Part shown: positions 7,440-15,981 of the stretch, in pieces | Layout: the number at the start of each line of letters is the position of its first letter | Numbering within the stretch: the stretch's first letter is position 1 | Assembly (NCBI GenBank): GCA_007120305.1 | Contig: SKNW01000028.1 | Span: 1 to 51,790, forward strand | Length of the DNA stretch: 51,790 nucleotides | Direction: 5' to 3' | Source of the DNA: Gemmatimonadota bacterium | GTDB lineage: Bacteria; Gemmatimonadota; Gemmatimonadetes; Longimicrobiales; Gaopeijiaceae | Program-made: the position numbers and the translations under genes | Notes under the pieces: model-generated | What the model saw: the letters and a program-made list of their open reading frames with translations, nothing else | What the model was told of the DNA's origin: nothing | The model's database searches: none

Positions 7440-8477
7440 ATGGCGCTCTTCGGGCGTAAGAAGACAACGGTCGGCCTGGACATCGGGTCCGGCTTCGTGA
7501 AGCTCGTGGAGATCGACCACTCCGGGGATCAGCCCGAGGTGGTGAGGATCGCCATGAGCCCTCTTCTGCCGGACGCCATCGTCGAGGGCGAGATCATGGA
7601 CCCGGGCCTCGTGGCCGACACCATCCGGACCCTGTGGGCCGAAGCCGGGATCGAGACGAAGGACGTGGTCACCGCCGTGGGTGGGCACGACGTCATCGTC
7701 AAGAAGATCGAAATGGACCGGATGAAGGAAGAGGACGCGCGCCAGGTCATCCGCTGGGAGGCCGAGCAGCACGTCCCCTTCGATATCCAGAGCGTGGTCA
7801 TCGACTTCCAGATCCTGAATCCCGGGGGCACCGAACCCAAGATGGACGTCCTCCTGGTGGCGGCGAAGCGGGAACTGGTGGACCACAAGGTTTCCCTCCT
7901 TCAGGACGCGGGGCTCACCCCCCGCCTCATCGATGTGGACGCCTTTGCGCTCCACAACGCCCTGGAGTGGAACCACCCCGAGGCCATGCGCGGCATCGTC
8001 GCCCTGGTAAACATCGGGCACGAAATGACCAACGTGAACATCCTGGAGGACGGAGTCCCCATCCTCACCCGTGACATCCCCTTTGGCTCCCGTCGCATCC
8101 GCGAGGATCTGCAGCGGGAACAGGGGCTCACGGCGGAGGAGGCCGAGGAAATCGTGCAGGGGCGCAACCCCCTCGACGCCCTGGACCGCTATGTTCGATT
8201 CGGCGCCGACGAGGTGGCCGTGGGGGTGGAGCGGGCCGCCGCCTTCCTGATGGCCCAGTACGCTGGCGAGGGCCTCGGGCGCGTCTTCCTGGGCGGAGGC
8301 GGCTCCCGCATCCCGGGTCTGGAGGCGGCCCTGGCTGAGCGGATGGGGGTGCAGGTGAGCTCCACGAACCCGTTCGAGCGCGTTCCGGTCTCGCCCGGCG
8401 CCCCTGGACGACTCTCGCTGGACGAAATCGGTCCGGTCCTTCTCCTTCCCGTGGGCCTGGCCCTCAGGAATCCCTGA
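7440..8477 (+). CDS. pilM: Type IV pilus assembly ATPase-like protein PilM
   Basis: This 345-residue protein is an actin-fold protein of the PilM/FtsA-like family. It starts with MALFGRKKTTVGLDIGSGFVKLVEI, where the DIGS loop is the phosphate-1 nucleotide motif; EEDARQVIRWEAEQHVPFDI and the adenosine loop GGGGSRIPGLE also fit. PilM is cytoplasmic, binds the N-terminal peptide of PilN and helps form the PilMNOP alignment complex linking the inner-membrane platform to the PilQ secretin. It is the first gene of pilMNOPQ. No strong Shine-Dalgarno is visible before the ATG. Confidence 0.95.
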   Translation: MALFGRKKTTVGLDIGSGFVKLVEIDHSGDQPEVVRIAMSPLLPDAIVEGEIMDPGLVADTIRTLWAEAGIETKDVVTAVGGHDVIVKKIEMDRMKEEDARQVIRWEAEQHVPFDIQSVVIDFQILNPGGTEPKMDVLLVAAKRELVDHKVSLLQDAGLTPRLIDVDAFALHNALEWNHPEAMRGIVALVNIGHEMTNVNILEDGVPILTRDIPFGSRRIREDLQREQGLTAEEAEEIVQGRNPLDALDRYVRFGADEVAVGVERAAAFLMAQYAGEGLGRVFLGGGGSRIPGLEAALAERMGVQVSSTNPFERVPVSPGAPGRLSLDEIGPVLLLPVGLALRNP

Positions 8478-8492
8478 CCCGGAGCGCACCAG

Positions 8493-9218
8493 GTGATCGA
8501 AGTCAACCTCCTGCCGGCGCAGGGCAAAGGAAAGAAGCGGAAGGGGCCGAGGCGCTCCCTCCCATCGCCCTCGCTTGCCGGCTTTGCAGGGGACCGCTGG
8601 GTCCTCAGTGCGAGCGTGTTGTCCGCGATCGCTCTTGTGGTCGTCGGCTGGCTCTTCGTTGCCGTGGCCGGCGAGGCCGAGGAACTGGAGGTCCGGATCG
8701 AGGCGGCCCAGCGCGATTCCGCGCGCTTCGCCGATGTGATCCGACGCGCGGAGACCCTCCAGGCCCGTCGGGACAGCGTGGTGGCCCGCGTCCTTGTGCT
8801 TCAGGAGATCGATGGATCCCGGTACGTGTGGCCCCACGTCATGGACGAGGTGGGCCGCGCGCTGCCGAACTTCACCTGGCTCACGAGAATCAACCAGGTC
8901 GCGCCCCTTCCCAACATGACGTTCCGGATTCGGGGACGCGCCTCCACCTACTTCGCGCTGACGAGCTTCATGGAGAACCTCGAGGCCTCGCCCTTCATGC
9001 GGGGTGTACGCCTGATCACATCGGACCAGGTGGTGATTCAGGTTCCCGGGTCGGGAGGGCGAAACATCTACGAGTTCGAGCTGGAGATCGCATGGCAGGA
9101 GCCTTCCGCTGGCGTGATCGAGCGGGAACCGCTCTTCGGTCCGTCCGTGGCGCTCCCCATCGACGTCGAACCGGCGGCGGGGGCTCAGCTTCCCCCGGGA
9201 ACCGGGGAGGATCGCTGA
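8493..9218 (+). CDS. pilN: Type IV pilus assembly protein PilN
   Basis: This 241-residue protein begins VIEVNLLPAQG, the conserved PilN N-terminal motif that docks in PilM. A basic stretch and one transmembrane segment (about 48-65, WVLSASVLSAIALVVVGWLF) follow, then a periplasmic coiled coil and a ferredoxin-like domain. GTG 8493 is chosen because it places IEVNLLP at the N-terminus. It has a longer cytoplasmic basic linker (GKGKKRKGPRR) than typical PilN. It is followed at one base by pilO. Confidence 0.92.
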   Translation: MIEVNLLPAQGKGKKRKGPRRSLPSPSLAGFAGDRWVLSASVLSAIALVVVGWLFVAVAGEAEELEVRIEAAQRDSARFADVIRRAETLQARRDSVVARVLVLQEIDGSRYVWPHVMDEVGRALPNFTWLTRINQVAPLPNMTFRIRGRASTYFALTSFMENLEASPFMRGVRLITSDQVVIQVPGSGGRNIYEFELEIAWQEPSAGVIEREPLFGPSVALPIDVEPAAGAQLPPGTGEDR

Positions 9219-9219
9219 G

Positions 9220-9831
9220 ATGGCGCTGATCCCCAGCGAACCGAGGAAGCAGTACGCACTTATGGTGGGCATCGCCGTGATCGCCCTCTCCTATGCCTTC
9301 TTCCAGTACTGGTACACTCCCCGGGTCGAGGAGGTGGAGCGACTCCGGAGCCACCTCGAGCTCCTCCAGGACCAGAACCGGAGGGCTCAGGTGCTCGCCG
9401 CCCGGGGCGGCCCCGAACTCGAGGAGCGACTGGCCGTCTACGAGCGGCACCTGAACCGCATGGAGGAGCTGATCCCCCGCTCCGGCGAGGTGCCCGCACT
9501 CCTGAACACGATCACGGCGGAAGCCAATCGCTTCGGCGTTGTGCTTGGATCCCTTCGCCCCGATCCGCTGATCGAGGAGGAGTTCTACACGCGGGAGAGC
9601 TATCAGATGGAAGTGTCCGGGGACTTCCACCGCGTGGGGCAGTTTCTGACGTCCATCGCTTCCCTCCCCCGGATCATCACGACGGTGGACCTGGAAGTCT
9701 TCCCTTACTCCGGGCCGATTCCTCCGCGGGATGCCCAGTCCCCAATCCTCGCATCGTTCCGGATCCAGACCTACCGGTCACCACCCCGAAGCGATCCTCC
9801 CGTCGATCTCACGCAGGGGCAGGACCGATGA
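9220..9831 (+). CDS. pilO: Type IV pilus assembly protein PilO
   Basis: This 203-residue protein has one N-terminal transmembrane segment (YALMVGIAVIALSYAFFQYW), a coiled coil (EEVERLRSHLELLQDQNRR) and a periplasmic domain with SYQMEVSGDFHRVGQFLTSIASLPRI-like features, typical of PilO. It heterodimerises with PilN and binds PilP. The ATG at 9220 follows GGGGAGGA at ordinary spacing. Its stop overlaps pilP (ATGA), consistent with stoichiometric coupling. Confidence 0.93.
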   Translation: MALIPSEPRKQYALMVGIAVIALSYAFFQYWYTPRVEEVERLRSHLELLQDQNRRAQVLAARGGPELEERLAVYERHLNRMEELIPRSGEVPALLNTITAEANRFGVVLGSLRPDPLIEEEFYTRESYQMEVSGDFHRVGQFLTSIASLPRIITTVDLEVFPYSGPIPPRDAQSPILASFRIQTYRSPPRSDPPVDLTQGQDR

Positions 9832-10463
9832 CTCGCGCGCGTGTTGCCCGGTCGTTCCCGGGGCTGGTTCTGGCCGGGGTCGTGGCGCTTACGGGGTGCG
9901 ATGCCCCCCGGGACGCCGCTGCTCAGGCTGGATCCGGGCAGGCGCAGGCGTCCGCTTCGGCCGCCTCGTCGCGGGCGGACACGGACACGATCCAGCTCGT
10001 CTTCGAGCGGGAGGTCTTCAGCTACCCCGCCTTCCAGCGCCGGAACCCTTTCACCCCTCTGACCGGCGACACCGACGGACCCCGCTTCGAGGAAATGGAG
10101 CTCCAGATGGTGATCCTGGTCGAGGACGGTCCCGGCTCCGTGGCTACCCTCGGCGTGAGGGGATCCGGCGGCCAGCGGACCGGTGGTCGCACCTTCCGGG
10201 TCCGGGAGGGCGACGTGCTGGGCAACATGCGCATCCGCACCATCCGCCTCCGCGAGCTCGTCGTGGATGTGGACGAGTTCGGCCAGCGCGAAACCCGGGT
10301 CCTGGAACTCCGCCGCCAGGAGCCGGAGGCCACGGGGACCGACACCGTCCCCGATCCACCCCCCCCGGGTCCGGCGCCCGGCGGCACCGACGCCGTCCCC
10401 CCGGTTACCCCCCCTGATACCATCGCCACCCCTGCAGGCAACTGGAACGGAGGTTCCGCATGA
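9828..10463 (+). CDS. pilP: Type IV pilus lipoprotein PilP
   Basis: This 211-residue protein has a lipoprotein signal with lipobox LTGC (VVALTGC, Cys24) and a disordered Ala/Ser linker. The PilP beta-sandwich follows: YPAFQRRNPFTPL is the conserved region, and MRIRTIRLRELVVDVD closes it. PilP bridges PilNO to the N0/N1 domains of PilQ. The C-terminal 40 residues are Pro/Thr-rich (PDPPPPGPAPGG) and beyond the usual domain. It overlaps both pilO and pilQ by four bases. Confidence 0.92.
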   Translation: MTRARVARSFPGLVLAGVVALTGCDAPRDAAAQAGSGQAQASASAASSRADTDTIQLVFEREVFSYPAFQRRNPFTPLTGDTDGPRFEEMELQMVILVEDGPGSVATLGVRGSGGQRTGGRTFRVREGDVLGNMRIRTIRLRELVVDVDEFGQRETRVLELRRQEPEATGTDTVPDPPPPGPAPGGTDAVPPVTPPDTIATPAGNWNGGSA

Positions 10464-12277
10464 CGCCCTTCATCGCACTCTGGACCAGCCTGGTGCTGGG
10501 GCTTGGTGGCCCCGGCACGACGGCGCCTGACCAGGGGACCCTCCGGGATCTCCAGGTCGTGCCCGGCGCCGATCTCGAGGGGGAACTGGTGGAGATCATC
10601 TTCGCCATCGAGGGCGAGGTGCGGACCCGCGAGTTCACCATGGAGGGCCCGGACCGCCTCGTAGTGGATCTGCTGGGGGCCCGAAGCGGCCTCTCGGCCG
10701 AGTCCTTCCCGAACCTGAACCTGGGCGGCATCCGGGGCATCCGGGCGCGTCAGTATGCAGCCGACGTGGTGCGGGTGGAGTTCGAGCTCGACGTCCTGGT
10801 GGGCTACACCATCCGCTCGGGCCCCGGCTACGTGCGGGTCTCGCTGGAGAACCTCTGGGGTGACTTCCAGCCGTGGGCGGCACCGGCGGCTCCTGCGGTT
10901 CAGTCGGCCAGTGCGGTCAGGGCGGCCAACGGCGGCGGAATGGGCGCCTCGGCGGCACCTTCCGCCAATGCGCGGCGAACCGGATGGGGCGGCGTCGCCC
11001 CGCAGGAGTTCTCGCGGCGCATGTCGGTGACCTTCGTCGACACTCCCATCCGCGAGGTCCTCTTCACCTTTGCCGACTTCGCGGGGCGCTCCATCGTGCC
11101 GGGATCCGGCGTGACCGGCAACATCAGCGCCGAGATCCGGGACCAGCCCTGGGACATCGCGTTCCAGGCCATTCTCGAGTCCGCCGGCCTCGCGGCCCAG
11201 GAGCAGGCCTCCGGCATCATCCGGGTGGACCGCCTCCAGGACATCCAGGAGCGGGTCGAGATCGAACCGGTCATGACCCGCATCTTCCGCATCAGCTTTG
11301 CCCCGGCCAACGAGCTTCAGGCCTCCATCGAGTCCCTGCTTTCGTCCCGCGGCCAGATCTCCGTGTCCCGCGGAACCAACACCGTGGTCGTGAGCGACGT
11401 CCCGGCCGTACTGGAGCAGGTGGAGGCGCTGATCGAGGGGCTCGACGTTCAGACCCCCGAGATCACCATCTCGGCCAAGATCATCTTCGTGAACCGCACG
11501 GACCTGGAAGAGACGGGGATCGTCTACGAGCTCAAGGACTCCCGGGGGAACCAGATCAACCGGACCTTCCCCGGCGCCCTCGACGAAGACGGCGACGGCT
11601 TCATCTCGCAGGACGAGCGGGTGCCCATCGGCACCAACGTGATCTCCTTCGGAGGCAACTCGGTTGCCGCCATCGGAAACGCCAACCAGAGGGTCGCGGG
11701 CCCCGCGGCCCAGTTCCTGACCTCGCTGGTGCTGGGGCGCCACACCCTGCTCTCCTTTGTCGAGGCGCTCCAGTCGGTGAACCTCTCCGATATCCAGGCC
11801 CACCCGCAGGTCCGGGTGCTGGAGAACCAGACGGCGAGCATCCTGGTGGGCGAGCGGGTGCCCATCCCGGTGGCCCAGCAGCAGGCGGTAGGCGGCGGAC
11901 AGGAAGGGGCTGCCCTCTTCCAGCCGCTGACCGTCCAGTTCCAGGAAGTCGGCATCAAGCTCGAGGTCACCCCCCAGGTGGCCGCCGGGAACCTGATCCT
12001 CATGGACGTCCAGGCCGAGCGCTCCGGCGTCGAGATCGTGGACTCCTTCCTGGGCTTCATCTTCAACACCCAGGAGGCCCAGACCCGGGTCCTGGTGGAG
12101 GATGGCGAAACGGTGGTCATCGGTGGACTGACCGTGACCGAGACCTCCGAACTCAGGAGCGGGATCCCCCTCCTGATGAGCCTGCCGGTGGTGGGGAGGC
12201 TCTTCCGCCTGACGCGCGAAGAGAAGGCCCAGCGTGACCTGATCATCATGATCACCCCCCAGATCAACCGCCGCTGA
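10460..12277 (+). CDS. pilQ: Type IV pilus secretin PilQ
   Basis: This 605-residue protein is the outer-membrane secretin. In order it has a hydrophobic N-terminus, an AMIN domain (about 28-125: VVDLLGARSGL, VRVSLENL), an Ala-rich linker, an STN/N0-type domain (MSVTFVDTPIREVLFTFADFAG), an N1 domain (EPVMTRIFRISFAPANELQASI) and the secretin core. The core ends with QTRVLVEDGETVVIGGL, PLLMSLPVVGRLFR and IIMITPQI. One AMIN domain is visible, fewer than in many PilQ proteins. Within the secretin domain, residues 375-386 read DEDGDGFISQDE, a textbook EF-hand loop, which is unusual. A GGAGG ribosome site lies six bases before the ATG, which overlaps pilP. Confidence 0.95.
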   Translation: MTPFIALWTSLVLGLGGPGTTAPDQGTLRDLQVVPGADLEGELVEIIFAIEGEVRTREFTMEGPDRLVVDLLGARSGLSAESFPNLNLGGIRGIRARQYAADVVRVEFELDVLVGYTIRSGPGYVRVSLENLWGDFQPWAAPAAPAVQSASAVRAANGGGMGASAAPSANARRTGWGGVAPQEFSRRMSVTFVDTPIREVLFTFADFAGRSIVPGSGVTGNISAEIRDQPWDIAFQAILESAGLAAQEQASGIIRVDRLQDIQERVEIEPVMTRIFRISFAPANELQASIESLLSSRGQISVSRGTNTVVVSDVPAVLEQVEALIEGLDVQTPEITISAKIIFVNRTDLEETGIVYELKDSRGNQINRTFPGALDEDGDGFISQDERVPIGTNVISFGGNSVAAIGNANQRVAGPAAQFLTSLVLGRHTLLSFVEALQSVNLSDIQAHPQVRVLENQTASILVGERVPIPVAQQQAVGGGQEGAALFQPLTVQFQEVGIKLEVTPQVAAGNLILMDVQAERSGVEIVDSFLGFIFNTQEAQTRVLVEDGETVVIGGLTVTETSELRSGIPLLMSLPVVGRLFRLTREEKAQRDLIIMITPQINRR

Positions 12278-12300
12278 GCACCGAGGAAGGGAGCCGGACC

Positions 12301-13926
12301 ATGCAGAACGGAACGATCTCGAGGGCCCGACGCCGGGCTGGCCTGCTGGCCATCGGCGTGGTGGGCCTCGGCCTTGCCCTCGCGGCCTGCGACGGCGGGA
12401 ATGCCTTCGCACCCGTCGGGGTGGGCCCCAGCCTCGTGCAGTTGACTGCCCCCGAGCAGGTCCAGGAGGGCGCCTCCTTCGAGGTGCGCGCCCGGGCCGT
12501 GGCCGCGGTCCGCGTCGACTCCATCGTGGTGACCATTCAGGGGGCCATCGAGGCCCGCCAGGTGGAGCAGAACGTCCGCCGGGACTCCGACGTCACCTTT
12601 CTCTTCGACTTCTCTGCCCCTGCGATCGCCACCTCGAACGAGGCCACCATCACCGCCTTCGCCGTGGATGCCCAGGGGAACGTGTCGCCCCCCCGGGTCG
12701 TCACGGTCCGCCTGCTCGACGGCACGGCACCTCAGGTCCAGGTCATCCCGGGCGTGGACACGGTGGCCCAGGGCGAGAGCGTCCCCCTCACCGTGACCGC
12801 GTCGGACAACATGGCGCTGGCCCGCGTGGGGGTGGAGGTTCGGGGTCCCTCGGGGGGCGTGGTCTTTGCCGACTCGGTGGCGGCTGCTGGCGCCAGTGCT
12901 TCCACCACCTTCACCTGGAACATCCCCGTCTTCCCCACCTTCGGGGACTACAGCGTCTCCGCCTTTGCCGTGGACGCCTCGGGGAACCGCGGTACCGCCG
13001 CGGGCGCTACGGTAACCGTGCGCTTCGTGGATCAGGATGACCCGGTGGTGGACATCCTGATGCCCACCTCCACGGGCACCGTCATTGCCGCTGGAGACTC
13101 GGTCCGCGTGCAGGCCCGCGTGCTGGATAACGATGCCATCACCCTGGTCCGGTTCCGGGCCATCGCCCTCCTGGAAGCGGGCGGCGTGGGGGCGGCCGAC
13201 ACCATCAGCCGGTTCATGCCCCGCGAGATCGTCTACGAAGAGGATGCGGACGTGAGCGACGTCACGGTCTCCCGCTACCTCCGCTTCGATTTCCAGTCCC
13301 TGCTGCGCGCAGCGCCCTCCGGCGCCCAGGAGCCCCTCCTCCTCATCGTGGAGGCCGTGGACCGGAGCGGCCGGGTGGGAGCCGACACCCTGACCGTGAC
13401 CCTGGCCCACGACGTGGTGCCGCCCCGGGTGAACATCCTCACGCCGGCGGATGGCACGGCCTACTTCGTGGCCGACACCCTTCCCATTCCCATCAGCTTC
13501 ACGGTGGCGGACGACCAGGGCCCCATCCGGACCGGGGTGACGGCCATCACCGTCGAGGTCAAGCAGCTGGTGGCCGTGGCCGGCGGCAACGTGGACGATG
13601 CGGACCTCGCGCCCCCCCGGAGCTTCTCGCTCCAGGACGCGGGGCAGTTGACCCCCATCGTGGCCCCGAGAACGTTCGACTACGTGATCCCGGGTCTGAC
13701 GCGGGACACGGACGCGGCGGACCGCTTCTTCTTCGTCATCGTCACGGCCCAGGATGCCGCAGGGCTCGTGGGAGCGGATACCCTCCGCCTCGTGAGCCTG
13801 GGCCCCCCGCCCGAGCCCGAGGAGCCGGATCCCGCACCGCCGGTGGCCAATGGGGCAGGGCTCCTGGCCGGTTCGGGCGTGCTCCGTTCGCAGGGGCAGC
13901 CATGGAGGCCCGAAGAGGAGAACTGA
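12301..13926 (+). CDS. Ig-like repeat lipoprotein in the pil operon
   Basis: This 541-residue protein starts with a basic region, a hydrophobic helix and the lipobox LAAC (Cys30), so it is a predicted lipoprotein. The remainder holds at least four beta-sandwich modules with a common rhythm: TAPEQVQEGASFEV, DGTAPQVQVIPGVDTVAQGES, DDPVVDILMPTSTGTVI and VVPPRVNILTPADGTAYF. Each is followed by strands containing ITAFAVDAQGN or VSAFAVDASGN. These resemble bacterial Ig/cadherin-like domains. It sits 23 bases after pilQ with its own AAGGGAG site and before a hairpin, so it is probably co-transcribed. No exact family is recognised; a role as a secretin-associated or pilus-associated surface protein is inferred from position. 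The C-terminus is Pro/Glu-rich. Confidence 0.85.
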   Translation: MQNGTISRARRRAGLLAIGVVGLGLALAACDGGNAFAPVGVGPSLVQLTAPEQVQEGASFEVRARAVAAVRVDSIVVTIQGAIEARQVEQNVRRDSDVTFLFDFSAPAIATSNEATITAFAVDAQGNVSPPRVVTVRLLDGTAPQVQVIPGVDTVAQGESVPLTVTASDNMALARVGVEVRGPSGGVVFADSVAAAGASASTTFTWNIPVFPTFGDYSVSAFAVDASGNRGTAAGATVTVRFVDQDDPVVDILMPTSTGTVIAAGDSVRVQARVLDNDAITLVRFRAIALLEAGGVGAADTISRFMPREIVYEEDADVSDVTVSRYLRFDFQSLLRAAPSGAQEPLLLIVEAVDRSGRVGADTLTVTLAHDVVPPRVNILTPADGTAYFVADTLPIPISFTVADDQGPIRTGVTAITVEVKQLVAVAGGNVDDADLAPPRSFSLQDAGQLTPIVAPRTFDYVIPGLTRDTDAADRFFFVIVTAQDAAGLVGADTLRLVSLGPPPEPEEPDPAPPVANGAGLLAGSGVLRSQGQPWRPEEEN

Positions 13927-13985
13927 TCCTCCTCCCCCGCCGCCGCGGTCGGCGCGTGGACCCCAGGGGCCCGACGGCCAGGGGG

Positions 13986-14020
13986 GACGCCCGGTCTGGA
14001 CACGCTCCGGACCGGGCGTC
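13986..14020 (+). terminator. Hairpin terminator of the pil operon
   Basis: GACGCCCGGTC (13986-13996) and GACCGGGCGTC (14010-14020) form a perfect 11-base GC-rich stem with a 13-base loop, about 60 bases after the stop of the Ig-like lipoprotein gene. Only a short pyrimidine stretch (ACCTTT) follows, so termination efficiency is uncertain. Confidence 0.6.
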
Positions 14021-14141
14021 ACCTTTGGGACTCCGTTTCCCCCAGCCCGATTCTGCGTCATCTTCCGGTCCGTCAGGTCCCTCCGGTCGGGGCCGGTTGG
14101 CCCTCCAGGATCCGCTGTTTCCCTTTCGCCGACGAGTCCAC

Positions 14142-15428
14142 GTGCTTCGCATCCTCTCTTTCCGCACCGCCGGCGAGTCTCACGGCCGGGGGCTCACCGC
14201 CCTCCTGGAGGGGATCCCCGCCGGACTCTCCCTGGTCATGGAGCGCGACGTTGATCCTGAGCTTGCCCGCCGACAGCAGGGGTACGGGCGGGGGCGGCGC
14301 ATGCAGATCGAAACGGACCGGGCCGACCTCCTTTCCGGGGTGCGCCTGGGCGAGACGCTGGGCTCCCCTCTCTCCATGATCGTCTGGAACCGGGACTGGG
14401 AGAACTGGACCACGGCCATGAGCCCGCTTCCGCCGGACCCCGAGGTGAACCCCGGCGCCCTGCGGGCCATGTACCTCCCGCGCCCCGGTCACGCCGACCT
14501 GGTGGGCGTCCTCAAGTATGACCGGCATGACACCCGCGACATCCTGGAGAGGGCCTCGGCCCGGGAGACGGCGGCCCGGGTGGCCTGCGGGGCCGTGGCA
14601 CGGCGCCTCCTGGATGACTTCGGCATCCAGGTGGGCTCCTACGTGCGCCGCATCGGCGACGTGGACGCCGCCGACCCTGCGGATCTGGATCAGCTCCTCG
14701 AAGGCGGAATGAACGCCCGATCCGACACCTCCCCTGTCCGGACCCTGGACCCCGAGGCCGAGCTCGCCATGATCGCCGCCATCGATGCGGCCAAGGCCGC
14801 GGGCGACACCCTGGGGGGCACCTTCGAGGTGGTGGTCACCGGCCTCCCCGTCGGACTCGGGAGCCACGTGGCCTGGGATCGGAAGCTGGACGCCCGGCTG
14901 GCGGGCGCGGTCATGTCGATCCAGGCCATCAAGGGAGTGGAGATCGGGATGGGATTCGAGGCCGCCGAGCGCCCCGGCTCCCGCGTCCACGATCCCATCG
15001 TCCGGGAGGATGCGAACGCCCGGGGCGGCGGGTTCGGCCGGCGCAGCAACGCCGCTGGCGGTCTGGAGGGCGGGGTCACCACCGGCGCGCCGCTGGTGGT
15101 CCGGGGGGCCATGAAGCCCATTTCCACCCTGATGAAGCATCGCCTTCCCTCGGTGGACCTGCGGGACGGAAGCGATGCCGCCGCCGCCACCGAGCGGAGC
15201 GACACCTGCGCCGTTCCCGCCGCCGCCGTGGTCGCCGAGGCCATGGTGGCCCTGGTGGTGGCCGACGCCTTCCTGGAGAAGTTCGGCGGCGACTCGGTGG
15301 CCGAGGTGCGCCGGAACTTCGATGCGTGGCTCGCGTACCTCTCGGAGCGCTCATGGGGGGAGCGGCCGATTCCGGGTTCCTCGCCGTCCCCCTCGCCGAC
15401 CGCGTCGCCTTCGCCGGCTTCCGGGTGA
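14142..15428 (+). CDS. aroC: Chorismate synthase
   Basis: This 428-residue enzyme converts 5-enolpyruvylshikimate-3-phosphate to chorismate with reduced FMN. The N-terminus LRILSFRTAGESHGRGLTALLEG carries the family signature (GESHG). Later signatures are RPGHADLVGVLKY, RASARETAARVACGA and the C-terminal GRRSNAAGGLEGGVTTGAPLVVRGAMKP. GTG 14142 is chosen because it puts the conserved region at residue 2; the frame is open further upstream but without family similarity. A Ser/Pro-rich tail of about 20 residues follows the core. It opens a long + strand run, and the aroK start overlaps its stop. Confidence 0.95.
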   Translation: MLRILSFRTAGESHGRGLTALLEGIPAGLSLVMERDVDPELARRQQGYGRGRRMQIETDRADLLSGVRLGETLGSPLSMIVWNRDWENWTTAMSPLPPDPEVNPGALRAMYLPRPGHADLVGVLKYDRHDTRDILERASARETAARVACGAVARRLLDDFGIQVGSYVRRIGDVDAADPADLDQLLEGGMNARSDTSPVRTLDPEAELAMIAAIDAAKAAGDTLGGTFEVVVTGLPVGLGSHVAWDRKLDARLAGAVMSIQAIKGVEIGMGFEAAERPGSRVHDPIVREDANARGGGFGRRSNAAGGLEGGVTTGAPLVVRGAMKPISTLMKHRLPSVDLRDGSDAAAATERSDTCAVPAAAVVAEAMVALVVADAFLEKFGGDSVAEVRRNFDAWLAYLSERSWGERPIPGSSPSPSPTASPSPASG

Positions 15429-15979
15429 CGCGCGGGTCCGAAGCACCCGGCGAGGCGCCGGAGCGAATCCTCCTCGTGGGGTTCATGGCCGCCGGCAAGT
15501 CGGCGGTGGGCCGAGCGCTGGCCCGAGAGCTGGGTTGGCGCTTCCTGGATTTCGATCGGGAGATCGCCCGGAGCGAGGGGCGCTCGATCCCGGCCATCTT
15601 CCGGGATGACGGCGAAGACGCCTTCCGGGAGATCGAGGCCCGTGTGGCCGCCGAGCTCCTGGGTCGGGACCAGGTGGTCCTGGCCTCTGGCGGGGGGTGG
15701 CCCTGTCGGCCCGGCCGCCTCGACGCCCTCCCGGCCGGGACCCTGTCCATCTGGATCAAGGTCCGGGAGGACGTGATCCTGGAGCGCGCCTCCCGCCGCA
15801 AGGGGAAGCGTCCGCTCCTTGATGTGGACGATCCCGCGGCCCGGATCCGCGAGCTCCTGACGGAACGGGAGCCGTGGTACCGCATGGCGGACTGGACGAT
15901 TCCCGGAGACCACGGGTCACCGGCCCAATTGGCCCGCCGCATCGCGGCTCGCCTTCGAGAACCCTTCACCCGCGGGTGA
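15425..15979 (+). CDS. aroK: Shikimate kinase
   Basis: This 184-residue protein contains the P-loop GFMAAGKS, the shikimate-binding DFDREI segment, GEDAFREIE, the SGGGWP loop and the lid RKGKRPLL, all characteristic of AroK. It phosphorylates shikimate, two steps before the product of its neighbour AroC. The start is ambiguous. GTG 15425 makes the GTGA overlap common in this window, whereas ATG 15353 has a GGAG site but would overlap aroC by 76 bases and add a 24-residue extension. The first is preferred. Confidence 0.9.
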   Translation: MTRGSEAPGEAPERILLVGFMAAGKSAVGRALARELGWRFLDFDREIARSEGRSIPAIFRDDGEDAFREIEARVAAELLGRDQVVLASGGGWPCRPGRLDALPAGTLSIWIKVREDVILERASRRKGKRPLLDVDDPAARIRELLTEREPWYRMADWTIPGDHGSPAQLARRIAARLREPFTRG

Positions 15980-15981
15980 GC

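Noticed and set aside
6969-14061. Long open frames on the minus strand opposite pilM-pilQ and the Ig-like lipoprotein
   Set aside because: They shadow conserved pil genes on the + strand and show no domain, signal or ribosome site.
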